DNA from: Phoronis australis
Taxonomy: Eukaryota > Phoronida > Phoronidae
Direction: 5' to 3'
NCBI GenBank assembly: GCA_002633005.1
Contig: NMRA01000078.1
Location: forward strand, 1,029,508-1,093,507
Length of the DNA stretch: 64,000 bases
A program made the position numbers and the translations under genes. The first letter of the stretch is position 1. Every line of letters starts with the position of its first letter. Shown here piece by piece: positions 38,256 to 48,556 of the stretch. The notes beneath the pieces are model-generated. The model saw nothing but the letters and a program-made list of their open reading frames with translations, had not been told where the DNA came from and ran no database searches.

Positions 38256-39040
38256 GTAAGGACATAGTTCATAGCACGACCTCTAACTCATAATTTCATC
38301 ATAGGACTTTTAGCGAGAGATCAGGTCCACTGTTCACAGCATGTCAAGGTGACGTCTTTGTACGATCATTTTTCTTGTGTTGTACGTTAAATGTATTTAG
38401 CCACATGTCATTCAGATGGTGTCACCTGGTAAGAGCTGAAGTGATGCTGAACTTTTTTCTCTTAGCATATCACCGGTCCAGTGTTATGCAGTTGGCTGAC
38501 AGCAAGGTGATTTGCTAAGTAGCCAAGCTTTTTAGTGAAAAGCTACCTTACGTTGTCGTAGATTCTAAACAAATAAACTTCACTATCAGTAATGCGGGTG
38601 GTTACTGTTTTCTTTAAAAAAGGTAAACGTTTCAAAATTAGTTGGGTGCAGACCAGAACGAATTACTAATTTTCATTGGCCTTACCCAGATTTCTTGAGA
38701 GACATAGCTTGTGTCAGTTTCATGCTCTGAAAAATTGCCGTATAGGGACACCTGTAGGTCTCATCTAGAACTGCCCAAGCTGCAGTGTTGACAGCTTTTA
38801 GCTTTGTTTTTGTTTTGTCTAAGATGAAAATCCTTCGAGAAAGTTGAATATATGAGGCACTTAATGTCTTGAAAAATATTGACTTCATGCTAAAACATTA
38901 CCTAGATCAACTATTATTGCTGTCAAGATTATGTTCTTGCTTTTGTTGAGTGAAACAAGGGCAGAGTGCATGGCATGGTGCAACGGGTGTGCACTCAAAC
39001 TTGCTTTGGTACGTAGTTAGTGACATCATATGTCCTTTAG
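38256..39040. other. Intron
   Basis: No feature seen. Confidence 0.4.
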
Positions 39041-39119
39041 GTGACCCCCGAGAGTTGTGGCGGCCCAGGACCCGACCACGAGTGTTTCCCCACAGACACT
39101 GACCTATTCAGGATGTTCG
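39041..39119 (+). CDS. IL-17 receptor-like, cysteine-containing end of ectodomain
   Basis: 79 nt between tgtcctttag and TTCG|GTGAGT (strong donor), phase 0 to 1. It begins VTPESCGGPGPDHECFPTD, with two cysteines likely to form a disulphide after the last strand of the second domain. Confidence 0.75.
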
Positions 39120-40835
39120 GTGAGTGCTGTCATGACCAGAGACCTGTGGGCATGGGAACAATCAAACTACTAAAAAAAACTTATCGACTAATCTTGGCAC
39201 ATGACATTCGAAAATTTAATCAAAGCATTTGACATGATTGGTCAATTATTGAGTCATGTCTCAAATAATGTTACGTGGTCTTGGGACCCATTATCCTGTT
39301 TAATCAAAGGCAGTGCACCTGGTTGAAGGTAAGATTGTCAAAAATGAGTTTTGTACTCGCGTGTAGTTTGGTAGTTTATGAAAATAGTTGACTTTGTGTA
39401 AATTGCATGGTTAAACAACACAACTTTGTCTGTCATGGCCTTGACCTTTGATAAAATGAGGTTGCTCAGTATTGGTCACTAGCAGTCTGTTGTATTTCAT
39501 TAGAAGGTGTCTTTATAGTCAGTCGAAGATTCCTGTACACAAACTATACCTAATAAATCACACAAATGTCCACATGGCGAAAAGTGTGCACATGAGTTTG
39601 TAGCTCAAATCTAGGGGTCATAAAATTGAATTTGGACTAGAGATACATCTGATTAATAAGGTTTTGGTCCATTAAGAGATACTAAAAACAACTTTCCCAT
39701 CCAGTTCTCTGAAACAAAGTAATGCTTTGTAATACTCGACAACCGTCAAAAGTTCAAAGGAAAATTTATAAACTCCTTTCAAAGTCTGCTAGACGGGGAA
39801 CCGTGTTCTATGCTTTTACCGAATTACACGGCAACTGTGAGAAAAGACAAACCACCAAGGACCATAAAGTCCAATTTGTGACATAGGGAGTATGAGTTTT
39901 TAATTGATTCCTGCATTTAACTTGGAAGGTTGACGCCAATGATGCATTAGCAGGTGACAGGTTGAAGATTGGTTGAAATCATCAAAACAGGGTTTAGTGT
40001 CCTTTTTAGTGGTACTTGGGGACACAACCATAAACACTTATCTTGAGAGTAGAATGGAAAATCTGACTGCACTGTCTGTTAAATTCCTTTTATCAAAATT
40101 TTCAGCGAGAGTAAACAAGAAGACAACTTTAGCTAATATACTGATTGTCATCAATAAATGCACACTCAGGGAAACTTTGTACAATTTTGGTGTTGATGTG
40201 AGCGTTAGAAAAATGAAATATGACCGTTTTGGCCGTGTTCTGCTTTGGAGGAAATTTTGCCTTCATGTTGACCTTGGCTTAGAGATCTTTCGTAATCTGG
40301 GTCAGGGACCACACCAATGAGAGTTTTTCTAAGTTAAAACTTATTTTTTCTTTGACAGAGAGTATTGTGCATATCATCTTTTAATGAGAAAGCGGGTAAC
40401 TTTTATAATGTCTCGTTTGATCGTCTTGTTGAAACATCTCCTCCAGTGGTATCACCCATTGAGTTAGGTGTGGGAGCTGCAGGGACAGCCATTAGTCCCT
40501 GCTAGGGGCAGTCACAGGGGGCATGTTGAGTAATGGTGTAATACTTGCAATCCACCCGAGGTCAAAATCTCAGATTATGCGATGAAGATACTGAGTTACC
40601 ATAATATTTTCCGATAATTTAACATTCCAATTATCCACCCAATAACCTTCACTTGTGACCTCTTTGTCGTCGTTAATTCTTTTCCGATTGCCATGACTTT
40701 ACTTAACAAAATTGTAGCGAGATTGGGCATTTAACAGGTTCTTGCCTTACTGAATGTACTCTTTTTTTACTACAAATTCAACCATTTCTCCTTCATATGC
40801 TGGGTGCTTTCTATTGGTATGGTGTTCTCCTTTAG
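39120..40835. other. Intron
   Basis: No exon supported. A 115-residue ORF at 39973-40320 has no motif and no fitting splice context. Confidence 0.4.
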
Positions 40836-40946
40836 GTCCTGATACCCCGGAGTTTCCTATAGTGGTGCCTCCAAGCCCTCCATCTACTGCGCCTCGCCCT
40901 GACAGCACACCAGCTGCTGCTACAACAGCAGCAGAAAGTGTAGAAA
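40836..40946 (+). CDS. IL-17 receptor-like, Pro/Ser/Thr/Ala-rich stalk exon
   Basis: 111 nt, phase 1 to 1, acceptor tctcctttag and donor GAAA|GTGAGT. It encodes GPDTPEFPIVVPPSPP, then a Thr/Pro/Ala-rich run ending AAESVE. This is a mucin-like stalk suited to O-glycosylation, directly before the transmembrane exon. Two decayed copies of its 5' junction follow at 41076 and 41201. Confidence 0.75.
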
Positions 40947-41059
40947 GTGAGTGGATGACACCCAGCTCAAAACATGAAAACTTAGTTGTTCCATTGATTG
41001 CTTGACTAAATGTTCTGTAATATTGTAATTTAAAGCTGTGTTCACATTATGGATAGTGG

Positions 41060-41310
41060 CCTGTTTTGCCTTCAGGTCTGGATATCCCAGAATTTCCTTC
41101 GTCTCCATGACCAGTTTATTATGGAAACTACAACCAGAGTTACGAACTTTAATAAAGCAGGCATTTGAGTGGCAGATATTGCACCTTGTTTTGCCTTCAG
41201 GTCCTGATTTTCCAAAATTTCTCAGTTTCCACGACCAGTTAATTATGGGAAGTCAACTGCTGGATTTACGACCTTTGTTAAACCTGGCCCCAATGGCAGA
41301 TATTCCATCT
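41060..41310. repeat. Two degenerate copies of the stalk-exon junction
   Basis: 'ttttgccttcag|gt' followed by GLDIPEFPSSP-stop (41076) and GPDFPKFLSFHDQ (41201) repeats the start of the stalk exon in the same phase. The period is 125 bp, with shared downstream sequence ('atgaccagtt' versus 'acgaccagtt'). Either decoy acceptors or rarely used terminal exons. Confidence 0.6.
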
Positions 41311-41407
41311 GTGTATGGCTTATTTACTGAATGAAATGCTTATTTGGCTCACATTAGAGGTTGACGTGTAACTTGTACTTTTACTCACTATGATTCTTAT
41401 GGTCCAG

Positions 41408-41515
41408 AAACTGGTGACAGTAGCAGCGTCGTGGCCGCAGTTGTGGGAACAGTCGGAGGATTTGGATTGCTGTTGGTAGCCATATTGGTTTACCTGCGTC
41501 ATAAATCAAGACCGG
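41408..41515 (+). CDS. IL-17 receptor-like, transmembrane exon
   Basis: 108 nt, phase 1 to 1, acceptor tatggtccag and donor CCGG|GTAAGT. It encodes TGDSSS, the hydrophobic segment VVAAVVGTVGGFGLLLVAIL (extended by VYL), then the basic stop-transfer RHKSR. This is the single membrane-spanning helix of a type I receptor. It joins the stalk exon with a Lys codon across the junction. Confidence 0.82.
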
Positions 41516-41583
41516 GTAAGTAATTGAGTGGTCAAGTTTATATTTTGATGTCTGCCAAGTTTAGAATCTAAATTGTTCTCGTT

Positions 41584-42500
41584 ATACGCCCACATATTGC
41601 CGTCATCTCTGTCTGGGCATCCAGCATCTGCGGCTGTATCTTCGAAACCCCTTGCAGGATCTTAATGAGATTTGGCAGGTGTGTTCTTATGGGGTTGACG
41701 ACAGAGGGCGATGATTTTCAGACCGATCCATAGCTATATCTCCAATGCCCTCTGCAGGATTTTTATTAAGTCTAGCATGTGTATTTATATGAAGTTGGCA
41801 ATGGAAGACGACACCTTTCAGACGGATCCGACGAACACTTTGCCTAGTGTTAATATCAATTTTTCCTTGTTTTCCTCTGTTTTTCTGAAGTTCCTTGACG
41901 AATTTTCATGAAATTTGGTAAATAGCTTTTTGTTAAAAAATGATGATGTTTCCCGTATTCAGACGGCTCGACATATTTTGTGCCATCTACTTGCCATTTT
42001 TACTGTTTTCTAGTCTGTTTTTGGCATCTGCCCCTGTCAACCAAACCACTCTTAGGATGATTGTGGCAATTGGCTTATGTGTTCGTAGTGTGAAGAGGAC
42101 GGCTGATTATGATTTGTAATGATTTTGATTACTGTGGTGCCTCCTAGTGGCAGTTTTTTTTTTGCGCCCATAGCTGTATTTCCTAAGCCCTCTGCAGAAT
42201 CTTCATTAAATTTAGCAATTAAGTATATTATATGGAGTTGACAATAGAAGACGACAACTTTCTGACGGATTCGATGAATGCTGTGCCCCCTAGTGGCAAT
42301 TTGATTTTTTCCGTTTTCCACTATTTCTCTAAAGTTCCAAGTTTCAAGAAATGTCACTGACTTAGCTTTCCTTTAAAGAAAAGGTGACATTTTTCTGTTT
42401 TTGATAGATTCGAAGTATTTTGCAGCATCTTGTGGGTATTTTTACGATACAAATAAATACACCTTGAAGCACAGCATTAGCAGTGCATTCGTGGGCGCAT
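41584..42500 (+). mobile_element. Periodic CCTAGTGGC element, copy 2 (short)
   Basis: Left end ATACGCCCAC (one mismatch) and right end GTGGGCGCAT. About half the length of the other copies, with fewer CCTAGTGGC units (for example near 42143 and 42288). It sits inside the receptor intron between the transmembrane and juxtamembrane exons, same orientation as the gene. Confidence 0.7.
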
Positions 42501-42875
42501 TTCAACGCTCTGCGTTTTTCTTTCGACATCATTGCTAAAATCTGTCCTGGGTGCTCATCCGTAAGAAAATGATACTTGGCCCTAATGGCATATGGTACAT
42601 GTATGTTTTGACGAATATTCATTTTAATTTTATCAAACTAGTAATCCAAAGATGAATAGACGCATTATGTGTCTTTGGGGGAGGGGGTGTGGGGAGGTTG
42701 GGGATTGGTGAACATTTTTAACATTTGCTCTGATGTGCTAATGCTTCACTTTTTTGTTAAGTCATTCAAGGCAGGACTTATTCATGACAAAAAGCCTAGT
42801 GCAGTCGTCTCTTCTTTCACAATGCAAGGAGTGTGCTGTCACTGTCATTATGTCGTGCTTTACTCTAACTTGTAG
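42501..42875. other. Remainder of intron
   Basis: No exon; a G-rich run near 42676-42705 (gggggagggggtgtgggg) only. Confidence 0.4.
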
Positions 42876-42950
42876 AGTCCTTTGATGTGATGAGCCCCAG
42901 CCTGCACTCACATCAGAACGGCCTGGCGACTACAAATCATGTTATTGTCG
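42876..42950 (+). CDS. IL-17 receptor-like, juxtamembrane cytoplasmic exon
   Basis: 75 nt, phase 1 to 1, acceptor taacttgtag and donor GTCG|GTAAGT. It encodes ESFDVMSPSLHSHQNGLATT plus NHVIV, a Ser/His-rich linker between membrane and SEFIR domain. Confidence 0.7.
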
Positions 42951-43822
42951 GTAAGTTTTCTCATGCAGCTGACCAAAACATATTGAGCACGACATCACGT
43001 CACGAGTGATGAGCACAGTGCCATGTCAACAGGTGTTTAGCGGGTAGTTATGTCAACATCAATACTGTTCAGCATTTAGTAGGTGTTGAGCAAGGTGGCT
43101 ATCTCAACAACTGATGAGCAAGGTACCACATCAGCAAGTGTTGAGCAAAGTGGCTATCTCAACAGCTGATGAGCAGGGTACCACATCAGCAAGTGTTGAG
43201 CAAAGTGGCTATCTCAACAGCTGATGAGCACGGTACCACATCAGCAAGTGTTGAGTAAGGTTAACCTAACTCTTCACCAGTTATCCGTTTTCTGAAGCCA
43301 GTTTGAGAAATTGGCAAATATAGTCCACTAAATATCCATCTATTCTAGACAGTGTTTTATTGCTGTGTAGTCATTGCTGTTGTGGTAATTGCTGTGCTCC
43401 TCACAAAAGGACCTGAGGTCAGTGTTTTTGTAACAAATAGGCATCTTAATGACAGCAGTTCCTGTACAACTCTACAAGTTTCTAATGCATTGAATTTTGA
43501 TGTCATATCAACATTGAGAATTGTTGGAAAATAAATTTATTATTTACGACTTTGCAAACTTGAGTTCGACTTTGCGCAGGTTGTTCATGTTATTAGGTGA
43601 TGACTGAATTGTAACATAATGCTTGGGAATATCAAATTTGTGAGTTTTCAAGGTGCAAGTTGAGACACAGGGTATGTTCTTTTTATTTCGATGTTATACG
43701 ATATTTTTCATTTCGGCATTCGGTTTAGGAACCACTTCTAAGTAATCCGGCTCAGATGTCTTGCAAATGGCACCTAGGCCTTATTTATGTTGTTTTGACG
43801 ATAATTTGTTTTTTAATTTCAG
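42951..43822. other. Intron with 55-bp tandem array
   Basis: Contains the array at 43084-43248. The ATG at 43756 opens a hydrophobic frame that runs into the SEFIR exon. The acceptor at 43821 interrupts it, and the upstream exon joins in phase, so this ATG is probably not the start. Confidence 0.5.
43084..43248. repeat. 55-bp tandem array, three copies
   Basis: Three near-identical units beginning tgttgagcaaagtggctatc, with a partial fourth at 43249. Intronic. Confidence 0.9.
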
Positions 43823-45028
43823 ACACAACTCCCAAGGTACTGTTGTTATATGCCGATGATATGACAGAGGTGGGTGGGTGCTTTGCTGACTACTTAAGAC
43901 TGGAATGGCAATGCGATGTTTACTGTGAGAAAGAGCTGCCAAAGGGAAGCTCATCTGAGTTGTGGGTGAAGACCAGTTTCAACGAGAGCAATTTCGTCGT
44001 GTTTCTTTGTAGCTCGAGGTCGCGTGTCCTCTTGCAGGAGTCGAAGGCTTGTGGTCAGTGTTCCATGTTTGTGCTGGGCGTGTGTAGAGTACGGAGGGAG
44101 ATGGCGGAGTTAACCATGCCTAAGAAGATTGTCAGCGTTTACTTTGACACGCACAGTTTGTCGGACATTCCTTACCAACTAGACAAACCTGGTATCAAGA
44201 AATACTGTCTCATGCGCGACATGGCCGATCTGTACAGTCACTTTCATGGCACCACCGCCATTAACAACGTACACCTGCGCCCCACCACCTACATGCTGTC
44301 CCCCTCTGGCAAGAGACTCTACTCCGCACTGGAGATGCTCAAGAGTGCTGGCTACACCAACTCCCACTCCGGTTTGGCCAAGAGTGACGGCCATGAGCTT
44401 CTACCCTTGGTCGTTCCGCCGAGCCCTCCACGCAGCTACGCCACCGATGATGTCATGCGGACCATGCGATCGTGGAACGAAGAAGACGACGACAAATGTC
44501 TTCAGTGGGTTAGTCAGATTAATGGTCACTCCCCACTGAGTGACTGCATTGAGCGTCACAATAGCAACGATGATTTTGCTGAACATTACAGTGATAGTGG
44601 CCATGGGTTATTCCATCCAGACTACAACCCTTCGTATCACCTGCCACTGGACAGCAAGTCATGTGACCCTGTAGCCCCTACTGACCACTTCCAGTCTCTG
44701 ATCATCAAGGACCCTGCCAGTCAGAGTATATATGCGAACAGTGACCAGCATCCGAACGATGCCAGCCTCCATTCCTGTCACCACGTTCTCCCAGGCGACG
44801 ACCGTAAACCTTCGGCGGAGAATGCTCACCACCAGTTTTGTACTGCATTCAACAATTCAGCCTTTGGCACTGAGTTGGCCTTAGATGACCTCTCAGAACA
44901 CCAAGAACTATTGGCCCCTGATGAGAAGAGACAATTCAGCTGCAACGATGATGGTTACTTCTCCAAGACTTCAGAAGGTGGCGCTGAAGTCATGATGTTA
45001 CTGCAGCAGAAGGTACCCATTGAAAGCA
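43823..45028 (+). CDS. IL-17 receptor-like, SEFIR signalling exon
   Basis: 1206 nt, phase 1 to 1, acceptor tttttaatttcag and donor AGCA|GTGAGT. Residues 5-143 of the exon form a SEFIR domain, the TIR-like module by which IL-17 receptors recruit Act1. It shows box-1 strand KVLLLYADD (5-13), box-2 strand NFVVFLCSSRS (57-67), then KKIVSVYFD (101-109), DIPYQL (115-120) and Y-x-L-M-R-D (128-133). A following YMLSPSGKRLYSALE resembles the stretch after SEFIR in IL17RA/IL17RD. The remaining ~230 residues are a Ser/His/Asp-rich tail without a domain. If the donor is not used the frame ends at TAG 45034-45036, two codons later. SEFIR cysteines are unusually many (about 8). Confidence 0.93.
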
Positions 45029-46313
45029 GTGAGTAGTACCCTCTCTGCCCTTTTTGTCGCCGTTGCTGGAGACCTGTCTGTGGTGCCCATGGCAACACAG
45101 TTCACATATTAAGGCTGCTTCATGTTGTAAACGGGATTCTTTTTTACTTTTGCCTTGAACCAACGTGTCAAATTGCCGTCTGACCAACCTCAAGTTATTT
45201 CGCTAGTGGTGTACAGTGTGTGACCAAAATCATGATTAATGTATTCCTGGTGCTCTCAAAGTGACGGACACCACGAGTTGTCCGTTTCTGGTGCACCGTG
45301 TCGCCAACTGTGAGTTGTCCATCACTGGTACACTCTGTGTGGCCAACATCACGCGTTGTTCATTACTAGTACACTCTGTGTGGCCAACATCAAGAGTTGT
45401 TCATTACTAGTACACTCTGTGTGGCCAACATCATGCGTTGTTCATTACAAGTACACTCTGTGTGGCCAACACAATGTGTTGTTTATTTTTTGTACAGTCA
45501 CTCTGTGTGACTTGGTAGCCTTAATGCTCTCCCTGGCAATGGAAACAAAATTATGGCCTAGTAGGGACATTTAAAGCCGATTTTGTAGAGATAATTGACT
45601 TAGATTACGCTTTTGCCGTTTCTTTGGACTGCTTAACAGAAGCCTTATGCAATTTAAAGCAACCATCCAACACTGTTGTAGCTTCAATTTATGCATAAAT
45701 ATTTAAATTGAACTGGGAGGATTTTCCAACTCTTTGGTCCAGGCTCTGTATGTAGGCTTGCATGTTGGTTGTAAATGCACTTGTTAGTATTGTTACTTAT
45801 GGACAATCCAGGCGTTACAAGTAATTGCTCAGGGTGGTTAAATTTAGGGAGAGTGAATTTTTGTTGACTGTTGTTGCCACGTCATCTCAGTGAATAGGAA
45901 TCGGGCTCCAACAGGAGTCGCCTGCAAGCAAGACATACAGTAGGATTGGCGAACGTCGGATGTGCATGAGATGGATCCTTGGGGGAATCCTGACTAATGA
46001 GTTCCACTGTGACCCTTGACCTGCACTCCACATGTTAGTATGAAGTGTCAGTCCTGCAAAACTGGTTGGATTCAGTTTATGCCAGTTTGACTGTAGATGA
46101 CTTCAAAAGCAAAGTTAAGGTGAAATGAGTTTTGGTAGCTTTCTGTAAAATTAGAGATTACTAAGAACTGAAATGGAAGCTGTGAATGGTTGTCAGTTGT
46201 TTGCTTTCAAAATTCTAATGTGCCATTATGTTTAATGTTTGTGAACTAAGATTGTTGTTTCATTGTTATTAACTGATCTTTGATGAGTGTAATTATTGTG
46301 TTATTTTGAATAG
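45029..46313. other. Last intron (or alternative 3' end)
   Basis: Contains the 41-bp array at 45328-45491. No other exon seen. Confidence 0.5.
45328..45491. repeat. 41-bp tandem array, four copies
   Basis: Four units starting gtacactctgtgtggccaac; the first three are almost identical, the fourth drifts. Confidence 0.88.
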
Positions 46314-46483
46314 CTGGCTTTAAGCCAGGTTGTTGCCAGTGCTGTAACCATTCCTGTGAGTGCGGTGCGCCAAGCGTGCCGAATCGTCTGTTGGTCTTCT
46401 CTGAAGATGTCGCTGCACAAGAATCAAGTTCGTGTGGCTGTCGGCGAACTCGCTTTCGTTTCGAAGCGCACCTGTGTGTATAG
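46314..46483 (+). CDS. IL-17 receptor-like, cysteine-rich terminal exon
   Basis: Acceptor attttgaatag in phase 1 fits the donor at 45028 and gives T-G-F-K-P, then GCCQCCNHSCECG, later SSSCGCRRTRFRFEAHLCV and a TAG at 46481-46483. Ten cysteines in about 56 residues, some paired, in a cytoplasmic tail. Such clusters can be palmitoylated or bind metal; I cannot tell which. The exon is accepted because of phase, open frame and acceptor; I do not recall this tail in vertebrate relatives. Confidence 0.62.
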
Positions 46484-46710
46484 TGGTCTGAGGAAGTTCA
46501 TATATTTAGCTATAATTTAGAATACGGTATCTGAGTTAATATTAGTGCACTTAATGAAATAATTTTGATAGAGAATTAGGAAACGTGTTTGTTCCAACTT
46601 TCGCAGAACAGCGAGGGAAGTGCCGTGGGGATGCTTAGTTAAGTCCCCTCTCAGCGCCGGATCACATTGGCCGACAAGAGAAACACCGACGACCTTGCAT
46701 GTCATTTTTG

Positions 46711-46902
46711 GAGATAGTGCGAGTGTGTTATACATATACCTGGAGATAGTGCGAGTGTGTTATACATAGGCCTGGAGATAGTGCGAGTGTGTTACACATA
46801 GACCTGGAGATAGTGCGAGTGTGTTACACATAGACCTGGAGATAGTGCGAGTGTGTTATACATTGACCTGGAGATAGTGCGAGTGTGTTATACATTGACC
46901 GA
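46711..46902. repeat. 32-bp tandem array, six copies
   Basis: Six units starting gagatagtgcgagtgtgtta at 46711, 46743, 46775, 46807, 46839 and 46871, with one or two changes each. Confidence 0.93.
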
Positions 46903-48518
46903 CTGATTTAAACTCCACGGCAGTAAAACTGTTCCATATCTATTTTCAGCTGATCATTGCTAGTATATATGATGGGCTTGTTGGACTCAGCGGTCCAAAA
47001 ATCTAACCTTCGAACTCCACTTTGAAACGCTACTTACTTTTGAAAATTTCTGTTCTATTTAGTTCTAATTCAGTGAAGACGCGTTTTTTCGATTTTGTGT
47101 TCGAGTCCATCTTAGTTAAAACAGTTGATTGGAATCGAGGTTTGCTGGTCCCTGAGTCCATGCAAACAGTACTCCAGATTTTGAGATCAAACTAGTCTAG
47201 TTCTTGTAGCGTTTCTGTTACGGTTATCAAGTGTTCATCTGCCTAAGTCATATTGTATTTGAGCTCACAAGCATGTTTAAATTTTTTACAATACTTGGTA
47301 GACTCAGTGACATGAAATGTCAAAACTAAATTGGAGTTCCAGTTGAGGGGATTTCGGGGCCCTGGCGTGAAGTGTGACTTAAAGTCATAGTACCTCAATG
47401 TTCGTGGAAGATTATTATACTACATGTATGTGTAGAACTCCTGGTTTTTGGCCAGTTTTGTCTTTGTCTTAAGTGAACAATCGTGCCTGATGTTGTTTTT
47501 TTCACTAGGCTGTTGAATTTTCACTAAAGTATTGGGACCATTAATGGGTCTGTTCTTATTATTAAGTCACTGTGTACCTGAAGTTGTACGACGGCTTCTG
47601 TAGAGGTAACGCCCATGGACCTTGTTTTTCTGTGGGTGTAATTCATCCATCTTTTAGGTGACTGTGCTGGAAATATAAGTGTTAGTCATTGCTTGTTTGT
47701 ACGTTTAGTATAGTGTAATTAGTCATCTTTTTATTATAGTAAGATGACCGTATTATCGTTTAAGTTTGTTGTATGCCATTTTATTTTAATATTATTTTTC
47801 GTGGCCAGTTAGTGTAAAATGTGCAAGTTTCTCAATACGTCTTATGAAGCACTGAGTGCTGCAGCAGGACCTGTTAGTTGTAAGAATCCCGGTGTAATGT
47901 ACAGGACAGAGTGTTCCCCGGTCTCAATGTTGCACAAGGGTGTTTTTCAGGCCCGTAGTTTGAGTTTAGACAAGATTGTCTTCATTGACGCCCTCCCCTC
48001 CCACGTATCGGGTCGCGGCACCATTTTCGCTACCCCCCTTACCGACCATCGTCTCGAGATCTTAACCCCGCACCCCTGCGCTCCATCATTCGCACCTGGT
48101 GCGATAAATTAAGTATGCGGCACTCTGCCCTTCTTACTGTGGCGTATGGATGGTTACGGGTTCGTACAGCTTATCTGATATTCCACACACTTCGTATGTC
48201 GGACACGTAACCTCTCAGTTAACAAATGCATGGACACTGGTATGGAGGCAACTTAGTCCTTGTACACCGGGCTGCCCACAAGCTAAGGCACACTCGAGCG
48301 TCAGTGTTCGTGCGGGGTGGCTCCGCCTGTGGGCAATTTATTTGATTCAACTTTTCGTACAATCAGCTCTACTTTTCTGTGAATGGAAGCTCATAATATC
48401 CTAGTGGGATTAAATTGTTCTTTTTGATTTTTGTTGTAACTGAAGTATTTTGTTATATTGACGATACAGGCCAGTAACATTGATAATTGTGGGACGTACT
48501 TTAATGTTGGATTGTATA

Positions 48519-48524
48519 AATAAA
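48519..48524 (+). terminator. Polyadenylation signal AATAAA
   Basis: AATAAA in 'tataaataaagaag', about 2.0 kb after the stop of the receptor-like gene and before the mobile element at 48557. No nearer AATAAA was seen after the stop in + orientation. Confidence 0.5.
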
Positions 48525-48556
48525 GAAGTCTTAAGAAGTACCAGATGTTGATTTTT

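Larger units (their letters stand above)
46484..48540 (+). other. 3' untranslated region of the receptor-like gene (inferred)
   Basis: Runs from the stop to just past the AATAAA at 48519. Holds the 32-bp array and a 97-residue ORF (47819-48112) with no recognisable domain, taken as chance. Confidence 0.5.

Noticed and set aside
39973-40320. 115-residue ORF in an intron
   Set aside because: Chance length, no motif, no suitable acceptor and donor.
43084-43248. CRISPR-like regular repeats (also at 45328, 46711)
   Set aside because: Head-to-tail minisatellites without spacers, in an animal genome.
43756-43822. ATG with a hydrophobic leader running in frame into the SEFIR exon, suggesting a signal peptide
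   Set aside because: A strong acceptor lies at 43821 and the upstream juxtamembrane exon joins in the same phase. A signal peptide directly before a cytoplasmic SEFIR domain makes little sense.
44179-44604. Antisense and shifted ORFs over the SEFIR exon
   Set aside because: Shadows of the real reading frame.
47819-48112. 97-residue ORF downstream of the receptor stop
   Set aside because: Within the inferred 3' UTR; no domain or conservation can be argued.
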